Source of the DNA: an uncultured Clostridium sp.
Lineage (GTDB): Bacteria; Bacillota; Clostridia; Lachnospirales; Lachnospiraceae
Length of the DNA: 11,100 nt
Direction: 5' to 3'
Assembly (NCBI GenBank): GCA_900543885.1
Contig: UQTA01000091.1
Location: forward strand, 1 to 11,100
Shown here: positions 6,245-11,100 of the stretch, in pieces
Layout of the letters: the number at the start of each line of letters is the position of its first letter
How positions within the stretch are numbered: the stretch's first letter is position 1
The notes under the pieces: generated by a model
What the model saw: the letters and a program-made list of their open reading frames with translations, nothing else
What the model was told of the DNA's origin: nothing
Databases searched by the model: none
Program-made: the position numbers and the translations under genes

Positions 6245-6967
6245 TCATTTATTCTGTGGCTTCACCCGTCCATACTGGAGGATGATCTTATCGATCAGCC
6301 TGGATGCATCGCTCCGGCTTATATCATCTAATTGCACAGTTATGTCTATTCTATGACATTTTAATAAATCCTGCAAGTATTCTTTTTGCCTTTTTGTGGC
6401 CGGCTGCTGCCGTTTCATCCGGCAGTTTAAAGGCATTGTCGCAAATAACTCTGGCTGGTCTTCTCCATGAAGTCCCCTTAACTTCTGATAAAGCAAATGC
6501 GCCGACAAGGCATCAGCCTCTGCCCGGTGTGTCAAAGGCTGTTCAATCTTATAATAAATGCAGGCGTTTCCCAGATTTTTCTTTTCCTGCTCCGGCATCA
6601 ATTTCCTGCATAATTTCAGGGTATCTACTGCCTCACATTCAAATTCCATTTTCTGGTTCACCGCCGCCTGCTTTAAGAAGCTGTAATCAAAACGGATGTT
6701 GTGGCCTAAAAGGGGCAGATCTCCAATAAATCCCAGCACCTCTCCAATAATATTTTCTATTACCGGAGCATCTTTTAACATGTCATCTGTAATACCTGTT
6801 AATTCCACTACCCGTTCTGTCAACGGCCGTTTTGGATTTACCAGAGTTACAAAACGGCCTGTGATCTGTCCATGTTCTACTTTTAAGGCGGCGATCTCCG
6901 TTATTTTCTCTTTCTTCGGCTCCAGACCTGTGGTTTCCAAGTCCAGGGCAATGTATGAGTCGATCAT
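6245..6967 (-). CDS. DEDDh 3'-5' exonuclease (DnaQ-like) with C-terminal extension
   Basis: A 240-residue exonuclease of the DnaQ/RNase T superfamily, degrading DNA or RNA from the 3' end with two metal ions. The catalytic set is visible: Asp9 and Glu11 in ALDLETTGL (ExoI), Asp94 in GHNIRFDYSFL (ExoII), and His147/Asp152 in HRAEADAL (ExoIII, DEDDh type). Residues about 188-236 add a small helical tail (ATKRQKEYLQDLLK...DASRLIDKII) resembling the DUF3072-type add-on found in Firmicute exonucleases. Start: AGGAAGGA at 6975-6982 about 7 nt upstream of the ATG at 6967. It lies 70 bp downstream of nth and 9 bp upstream of the small membrane peptide gene. It may act in repair rather than as a polymerase III epsilon subunit, since no polymerase gene adjoins it. 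Confidence 0.88.
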   Translation of the reverse strand: MIDSYIALDLETTGLEPKKEKITEIAALKVEHGQITGRFVTLVNPKRPLTERVVELTGITDDMLKDAPVIENIIGEVLGFIGDLPLLGHNIRFDYSFLKQAAVNQKMEFECEAVDTLKLCRKLMPEQEKKNLGNACIYYKIEQPLTHRAEADALSAHLLYQKLRGLHGEDQPELFATMPLNCRMKRQQPATKRQKEYLQDLLKCHRIDITVQLDDISRSDASRLIDKIILQYGRVKPQNK

Positions 6968-7000
6968 TTTAGCATGTCCTTCCTAAAATCAAATTTAAAC

Positions 7001-7025
7001 AAATTCAGAATTTTTCTGATTTTTG
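7001..7025 (-). terminator. Weak AT-rich hairpin between nth and the exonuclease gene
   Basis: TCAGAA (7005-7010) pairs with TTCTGA (7014-7019) around a TTT loop, with A and T tracts on both sides. Stability is low and there is no long T-run, but it could partly attenuate read-through from nth. The neighbouring genes may still form one operon. Confidence 0.28.
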
Positions 7026-7037
7026 TATTTTTCCTGT

Positions 7038-7718
7038 TTAATCTGTTTTTTGTATTTCTCTGAAAACTGCCGGTGCTTCACAGGCAGGACACCATTGTTT
7101 TAAAAAGCAGTTTCCGCAGTCCGGCTTTCTGGCAGTACAAATGGTCCGCCCTAAAGTAATGATATGGATATTCCAGAGAATCCAGTGATCTTCCGGAAGT
7201 ATCTTCATCAGATCCGACTCGATCTTTTCCGGCTCTGTCTCTTTTGTAAGCCCCAGCTTCCTGGAAATGCGCTTTACATGGGTATCCACCACAATACTTG
7301 GCACATGGTAGATATTTCCCCGGATCACATTGGCAGTCTTCCGACCCACACCTGCCAGTGTAAGCAGGTCTTCCAGTTTTTCCGGCACAATACCGCCGTA
7401 CTCTTCCACCAGCCGCTTTGCACACTGGATAATGTTTTTGGCTTTCATATGATAAAATCCAATGGAACGAATGTCCTGTTCCAGTTCTTTTAAATCCGCC
7501 GCCGCAAAATCTTTAATCGTCGGATATTTCTTAAAAAGATTCGCTGTTACAATGTTCACTCTGGCGTCTGTACACTGGGCGCTTAAGATCACCGCAATGA
7601 GCAGCTGCCATGGGGTCTCGTAGTTTAGGTAGCAGATGAAGTCAGTGCCGTATTCTTTATCTAAGGCTGATAATATATGAGAGATCCGTTCTTTTAGTTT
7701 GCCTGTCATTTTGATCAT
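7038..7718 (-). CDS. nth: Endonuclease III (DNA glycosylase/AP lyase)
   Basis: A 226-residue HhH-GPD protein of base excision repair that removes oxidised pyrimidines and cleaves the abasic site. The helix-hairpin-helix with catalytic Lys127 is LAGVGRKTANVI (121-132), and the catalytic Asp145 is in VVDTHVKRI. The [4Fe-4S] loop has the standard C-X6-C-X2-C-X5-C spacing (Cys194, 201, 204, 210). Length is near the family's 210-220. The first ATG (7718) has only a weak AGGG 12 nt upstream; Met4 is possible but no better supported. The start is divergent from the MerR-family gene (142-bp gap), and the exonuclease follows it after 70 bp, so both may be co-transcribed as a repair pair. Confidence 0.96.
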   Translation of the reverse strand: MIKMTGKLKERISHILSALDKEYGTDFICYLNYETPWQLLIAVILSAQCTDARVNIVTANLFKKYPTIKDFAAADLKELEQDIRSIGFYHMKAKNIIQCAKRLVEEYGGIVPEKLEDLLTLAGVGRKTANVIRGNIYHVPSIVVDTHVKRISRKLGLTKETEPEKIESDLMKILPEDHWILWNIHIITLGRTICTARKPDCGNCFLKQWCPACEAPAVFREIQKTD

Positions 7719-7779
7719 ATTTGTTTCTATCCCTTTATCCTAATTTCATTTCAAGTTTGCTTCACATCTTAATTTGCAT

Positions 7780-7808
7780 TTTACAATTCAATCGCCTGTG
7801 TCTATAAT
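7780..7808 (+). promoter_or_regulatory. Sigma-A promoter of the MerR-family gene
   Basis: TTTACA (7780-7785), 17-bp spacer, TATAAT (7803-7808), with an expected start near 7815 and the ATG at 7861. MerR-controlled promoters usually have 19-20 bp spacers, so this ordinary spacing suggests basal expression of the regulator rather than a MerR-activated promoter. No clear MerR operator dyad is seen. Confidence 0.8.
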
Positions 7809-7860
7809 AAAGGAAAATGTGGCAAAGGTAAATGTTTGAGAAGGTAAAAGAGGATAAAAT

Positions 7861-8709
7861 ATGCAGTCAAAGAAAGATCTATACCAGATTGGCGAAGTGG
7901 CCCGTCTGTTTCATTTAAGCATCAGCCTGCTGCGCCATTACGACAAAACGGGACTGGTAACGCCGGAATACACGGACCCGGACACTGGATACCGGTATTA
8001 CAGCATCAGACAGTTTGAGTGTTTAAATACCATACGCTACCTGCGGGCATTAGACATGCCGCTGGATGAGATCGGAGATTTTCTCCATAACAGGGACACC
8101 GGGCGCATCCAGGAGCTTTTGTCAAAGCAGCTGGTACAGGTGCATAAGAAACAACAGGAACTGACTGTGATTGAGCATCAGATAAAAAACCGTTTAAATC
8201 AGATCCAAGGAGCGCTTTCCGCTCATCCAGGAGAGATCTTTTTAGAAAAAAAGGCACCTCTACAGCTGGCCTGCATGAAAAAACAGCTAAATCCGGAAAA
8301 TTATCTGGATCTAGAGTATTCGATCCGGGAAATGGAACAGGGAAACAGCCCTGCTTCTATTTTCCTGGGAAAGGTAGGAGTAGGGCTGTTTTATGACTCT
8401 TTAAAGGCACATCGTTTTAAGCCTTATGATTTTGTTTTTATCATTCTGGAAGAGGATGATCCTATCAATGGTCAGGTCATCCGCATCCCGGAAAGCACCT
8501 GGGCCATTGTCCGTTTTCACGGAAGTCATGAGCAGGCGCCGGGATTTTATGAAAAACTCCTGTCCTATTTTAAGGACGAGGGACTTGCGCCAGAAAGTTT
8601 TGCTCTGGAAATGACTCTCATCGACTATGGTCTTACCCATGACCAGTCCCAGTTTATCACAGAGATCCAGATCCCTTTAAACCCGGACTGTCCGGGCATT
8701 ATAGCTTAA
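7861..8709 (+). CDS. MerR-family regulator with GyrI-like effector domain (BmrR-like)
   Basis: A 282-residue transcriptional regulator. Residues 7-75 form the MerR winged helix-turn-helix (YQIGEVARLFHLSISLLRHYDKTGLV, then DTGYRYYS at 41-48). About 76-118 is the coiled-coil dimerisation helix, rich in Gln and Leu. Residues about 125-274 match the GyrI-like/BmrR multidrug-binding effector domain. Start supported by AGAGGA 6 nt upstream of the ATG. It is the only plus-strand gene, transcribed divergently from nth, and no efflux pump gene sits beside it, so its target is not visible. Its last 33 bp overlap the tail of the convergent radical SAM gene. The effector is probably a hydrophobic or cationic compound, by family analogy only. 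Confidence 0.92.
   Translation: MQSKKDLYQIGEVARLFHLSISLLRHYDKTGLVTPEYTDPDTGYRYYSIRQFECLNTIRYLRALDMPLDEIGDFLHNRDTGRIQELLSKQLVQVHKKQQELTVIEHQIKNRLNQIQGALSAHPGEIFLEKKAPLQLACMKKQLNPENYLDLEYSIREMEQGNSPASIFLGKVGVGLFYDSLKAHRFKPYDFVFIILEEDDPINGQVIRIPESTWAIVRFHGSHEQAPGFYEKLLSYFKDEGLAPESFALEMTLIDYGLTHDQSQFITEIQIPLNPDCPGIIA
8677..8709. other. Convergent 33-bp coding overlap
   Basis: The 3' ends of the MerR-family gene (+) and the radical SAM gene (-) overlap, each stop codon lying inside the other's frame. In this overlap is the palindrome CCCGGA-CTG-TCCGGG (8682-8696), a 6-bp GC-only-flanked stem that could stall or end transcription from either side. On the minus strand it is followed only by TTTAAA, so it is a weak terminator at best. 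Confidence 0.8.
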
Positions 8710-10455
8710 TGGATCTCGTTTCTTGTAATCAAATAACAGATAAGTTCCGTCTCTTAATGGCTCTAAATGAGCCATTTTTGCCATTTGTCTGGAGTCGTAG
8801 CCTTCGTATCCGAACAGATACTGGGGAGTTTTCTCTTCTTTCTGGAAAAATTCACGGACAAAGTCCTTGGAACCGCTTAGATCTCTTGCAAAGGTCGGGC
8901 GGCTCTTTACATTTTCACGAAGATACAGATCTGTCATTAGCAGGTCACGGTATTTTTCCAGTTTTTCAGAAATTTCAGAAACAGCACCATTTCCCAGCTC
9001 TCCCTGCGTTTTATATTTTCCATTTTTTTCCAACTTCTCCTGGATTATTTTCCAGAGGATCTCGTATCTGGCAATACGGCTGTGGCTGATACCAAAAAGA
9101 TGATTTCTGTTGTAATAACCTGCCATAAAAGAAAACATTTCATAAGGAGTATTAAATTCCTTTTCCAGTTCTTTTAAAGTACAGGTAAACTGGCGGCTGT
9201 TGTAATGGACTTCTGTCATCTCTTCTATATCTTTTAATTCCAGCACATCCCCATAGGAAAGCCATTTTGTCTGCAGCACCTCATAAGGCGGCGCAGCACT
9301 GTAAAGCAGGTCGCATTCCAGGATCAATTCTTCCATATAAGAGCCTTTTAATATTTTTAAAAAGCCTAACTGCAGCTGCTCCGGCTCCATAGAATATACG
9401 TCATTAAAGGACTGTTTAAAACGCTTTAGATCTTCCCATGGAAGTCCCACGATCAGGTCTAAATGCTGGTGAATATTGTGCCAGCTGTTAATGGTTTCTG
9501 TGATCTGGCGGATCTCTTCGATATCTGTCTTCCGGCGGATGGTCTCCAGTGTTTTTTCATTGGTAGACTGGACACCAATCTCCAGCTGTACCAGTCCCGG
9601 ACGCATAGTGGAAAGCAGATCCAGTTCGTCCTTATCTAACAGATCCGCTGCGATCTCAAAATGAAAATTAGTAATACCATTATCATGATCTCTTATATAC
9701 TGCCAGATTGCCATTGCATGGGACTTTTTGCAGTTAAAAGTCCTGTCTACAAATTTTACCTGGGGCACTTTCGCCTGCAGGAACCATTCCAGCTCCGGCA
9801 GCACCAGGTCCAGACTGCGAAAGCGCAGCTTCTTGTCAATGGAAGACAGGCAGTAGGCGCAGGAAAATGGACAGCCTCTGCTGCTTTCGTAGTAGATAAT
9901 ACGGTGTTCCAGCTCTTTCATATCCATAAAAGCATAGGGAAACGGGATCTGGCTCATATCCATTACCTGGCGAAAGCCTGTATCAGTAATGGTGCCGTCA
10001 TCATTTCGCAGCATAAGACCAGGAACCTGTTTTAGCTCCTCTCCTTCAAGGAGCGCCTTTAGAAAATGGGCGAAGGTAATCTCTCCTTCCCCCATCATAA
10101 CAATATCCACTGCCGGTTCTTCTTTCAAAAAAGCTTCTGCGTGATAGGAAACCTCCGGGCCGCCTGCCCATATTTTCACATTCGGAAGCACCTTTTTTAT
10201 ATCAGCCAGTATCATTTTTACATAGGAAATGTTCCAGATATAGCAGGAAAATCCAATAACATCTGGCTTTCGCTTATAAATATCCTGAAGAATCTGCTCC
10301 ATCTGATGGTTAATGGTGTATTCTGCCAGAGAAACTTTCGCCTCCTCTGCCAGTCCCCATTCTTTTAACATCTTCTCTCCATAGGTCTTCAGGCTGTAGA
10401 TGCCCAGATTGGAGTGGATATATTTTGCATTGATCGCAGCTAAAAGGACCTTCAT
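8677..10455 (-). CDS. B12-binding-type radical SAM protein with DUF4080 domain
   Basis: A 592-residue member of the COG1032-type radical SAM proteins. Residues 1-140 form a B12-binding-like Rossmann domain (DVIGFSCYIW, WAGGPEVSYH, MMGEGE). About 185-345 is the radical SAM barrel, with the [4Fe-4S] motif CPFSCAYC at 195-202 and GLPWED at 337-342. About 370-585 is the DUF4080 region. The canonical cobalamin DxHxxG is not present in the N-terminal domain, so B12 binding is uncertain. The start chosen is the ATG at 10455, not 18 nt earlier: GAGGTG (10460-10465) sits just before it and overlaps the preceding gene's stop. Only 1 nt separates it from the dCMP deaminase, so they share a transcript. 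Substrate unknown. The gene ends inside merR's tail. Confidence 0.88.
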   Translation of the reverse strand: MKVLLAAINAKYIHSNLGIYSLKTYGEKMLKEWGLAEEAKVSLAEYTINHQMEQILQDIYKRKPDVIGFSCYIWNISYVKMILADIKKVLPNVKIWAGGPEVSYHAEAFLKEEPAVDIVMMGEGEITFAHFLKALLEGEELKQVPGLMLRNDDGTITDTGFRQVMDMSQIPFPYAFMDMKELEHRIIYYESSRGCPFSCAYCLSSIDKKLRFRSLDLVLPELEWFLQAKVPQVKFVDRTFNCKKSHAMAIWQYIRDHDNGITNFHFEIAADLLDKDELDLLSTMRPGLVQLEIGVQSTNEKTLETIRRKTDIEEIRQITETINSWHNIHQHLDLIVGLPWEDLKRFKQSFNDVYSMEPEQLQLGFLKILKGSYMEELILECDLLYSAAPPYEVLQTKWLSYGDVLELKDIEEMTEVHYNSRQFTCTLKELEKEFNTPYEMFSFMAGYYNRNHLFGISHSRIARYEILWKIIQEKLEKNGKYKTQGELGNGAVSEISEKLEKYRDLLMTDLYLRENVKSRPTFARDLSGSKDFVREFFQKEEKTPQYLFGYEGYDSRQMAKMAHLEPLRDGTYLLFDYKKRDPLSYNARTVRV

Positions 10456-10456
10456 T

Positions 10457-10951
10457 TTACACCTCGATCTCAATCTTGCGGCCAGTAGGCTGATACTGAT
10501 AATAGCGCACTCCTGCTGCGTTTAACATGCGCTTGGAAGCTTTTACAGCCGGTGTGTGGGCATACTTGTCCCCGCCATAGATGATAGTCTTAATACCTGC
10601 CTGGATGATTGCCTTAGCGCACTCATTGCAGGGGAAAAGGGTCACATACAGCTTGCTTCCTTCCAGGCTTCCCCCCCTGTAATTTAAAATGGCATTTAAC
10701 TCACTGTGGGTAGAGTAAAAATATTTTGCATTGTACGGATCATCCAGTTCATGCTCCTTGCCCCATGGAAATTCATCATCTGAACAGCCTTTTGGAAAAC
10801 CGTTATAGCCCATAGAAAGGATCTTGTTGTCCTGGCTTACAATGCATGCCCCCACCTGGGTACTTGGATCCTTGGACCGTCTGCCTGATAGAGCGGCAAC
10901 TCCCATAAAATATTCATCCCATGTAATATAATCAACACGTTTATCTGACAT
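10457..10951 (-). CDS. dCMP deaminase family protein (ComEB-like)
   Basis: A 164-residue zinc-dependent deaminase of the cytidine/deoxycytidylate family, converting dCMP to dUMP for thymidylate synthesis. The zinc site is complete: His82 and catalytic Glu84 in THSELNAI, and Cys108/Cys111 in PCNECAKAI. The segment GYNGFPKGCSDDEFPWGK (48-65) is the typical dCMP deaminase insert, unlike ComEB fragments or CDA. Start supported by AGGAG at 10958-10962, 6 nt upstream. The radical SAM gene follows after 1 nt, its ribosome binding site lying over this gene's last codons. In Clostridia this gene often follows rpiB and upp in a nucleotide salvage cluster; those genes would lie to the right of the window (inference). 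Confidence 0.93.
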   Translation of the reverse strand: MSDKRVDYITWDEYFMGVAALSGRRSKDPSTQVGACIVSQDNKILSMGYNGFPKGCSDDEFPWGKEHELDDPYNAKYFYSTHSELNAILNYRGGSLEGSKLYVTLFPCNECAKAIIQAGIKTIIYGGDKYAHTPAVKASKRMLNAAGVRYYQYQPTGRKIEIEV

Positions 10952-11013
10952 TTTTTTCTCCTTTTACATTTCAATGTACTCTCGGAATCTTTTTGTACTT
11001 GATTTTGCGAGAA

Positions 11014-11096
11014 GATTTTTTGTCAGTTGTGCCCAAATTTTTGAGGCGTACGCGGTGCGTACGTTGATAAAATTCGGGTGCGACTGGCGGAAAATC
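11014..11096 (+). other. Long strand-biased hairpin, possible structured RNA or MITE-like repeat
   Basis: An 83-nt inverted repeat with arms of about 40 nt. Inner stem: CGTACGC-GGT-GCGTACG (11047-11063). Middle: AAATTTT/AAAATT (11035-11041 with 11069-11075 region) around a small internal loop. Outer stem: 11014-11034 with 11076-11096, 21 consecutive pairs of which several are G-U only when the plus strand is RNA; on the minus strand they become A-C mismatches. The structure stands 60 bp before the deaminase start and runs to the window's right edge. No T-run is visible. I do not recognise the family. Confidence 0.6.
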
Positions 11097-11100
11097 GGCC

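Noticed and set aside
6968..6978. Mini-ORF ATG-CTA-AAA-TGA overlapping the exonuclease start
   Set aside because: The Shine-Dalgarno sequence is almost adjacent to this ATG, too close for initiation, and three codons are likely coincidental.
7719..7860. Minus-strand promoter for nth
   Set aside because: Only partial matches (e.g. TTGAAA with GATAAA-like boxes at poor spacing) were found, none better than background for such AT-rich DNA.
8867..9103. Plus-strand ORFs of 78-126 codons opposite the radical SAM gene
   Set aside because: These are shadows of a gene with strong domain motifs on the minus strand, and lack ribosome binding sites.
10952..11100. Riboswitch or T-box upstream of the dCMP deaminase
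   Set aside because: The long hairpin pairs poorly as minus-strand RNA, which is the strand a leader for this gene would use, and no known aptamer or T-box motif was recognised.

Overview
The window looks like chromosomal DNA from a spore-forming anaerobic Firmicute, most likely a gut Lachnospiraceae or related Clostridia member. The evidence is a CotS-type spore-coat kinase-like protein, strong GGAGG-type ribosome binding sites, a VanW/G5 wall-associated protein, a DUF4080 radical SAM protein, moderate GC with AT-rich intergenic regions, and an AlaR/AlaT-like regulator-aminotransferase pair. Almost everything is coded on the minus strand. The only plus-strand gene is a MerR-family regulator.

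Region 1-390 has no protein gene. On the minus strand it carries two near-consensus sigma-A promoters, each fused to the same 25-bp block, followed by a boxA-like element and a hairpin. This is the layout of an rRNA operon control region, so a 16S gene probably begins just left of the window (inference). Next come a terminator, the cotS-like gene (391-1431), another terminator, and then a compact three-gene unit read right to left: an Lrp/AsnC regulator, an aminotransferase (4-nt overlap) and trmL (3-nt gap).

Region 3786-3916 holds tandem small inverted repeats between that unit and the next. Region 3917-7718 reads, from right to left, nth (endonuclease III), a DEDDh exonuclease, an untracked 36-residue membrane peptide, a secreted VanW/G5 protein, and a stand-alone C-terminal half of an AIR-synthase/HypE-like protein. 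Spacings of 9, 40 and -4 nt suggest co-transcription from the exonuclease to the AIR-synthase-like gene; nth may belong too. The first two proteins act on DNA, and the last three look like cell-envelope or unknown functions.

Region 7719-7860 is a divergent intergenic space with a clear TTTACA-17-TATAAT promoter for the MerR-family gene (7861-8709). That gene overlaps by 33 bp, tail to tail, a B12-binding-type/radical SAM/DUF4080 gene (8677-10455), which is preceded by a tightly linked dCMP deaminase gene (10457-10951). The right edge (11014-11096) contains a long hairpin whose imperfect pairs are nearly all G-U pairs only if the plus strand is transcribed. This is the least explained structure in the window. 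No phage, CRISPR, transposase or biosynthetic cluster is visible. Most of the window is ordinary housekeeping and sporulation DNA, and I see no clear evidence of a new multi-gene system.
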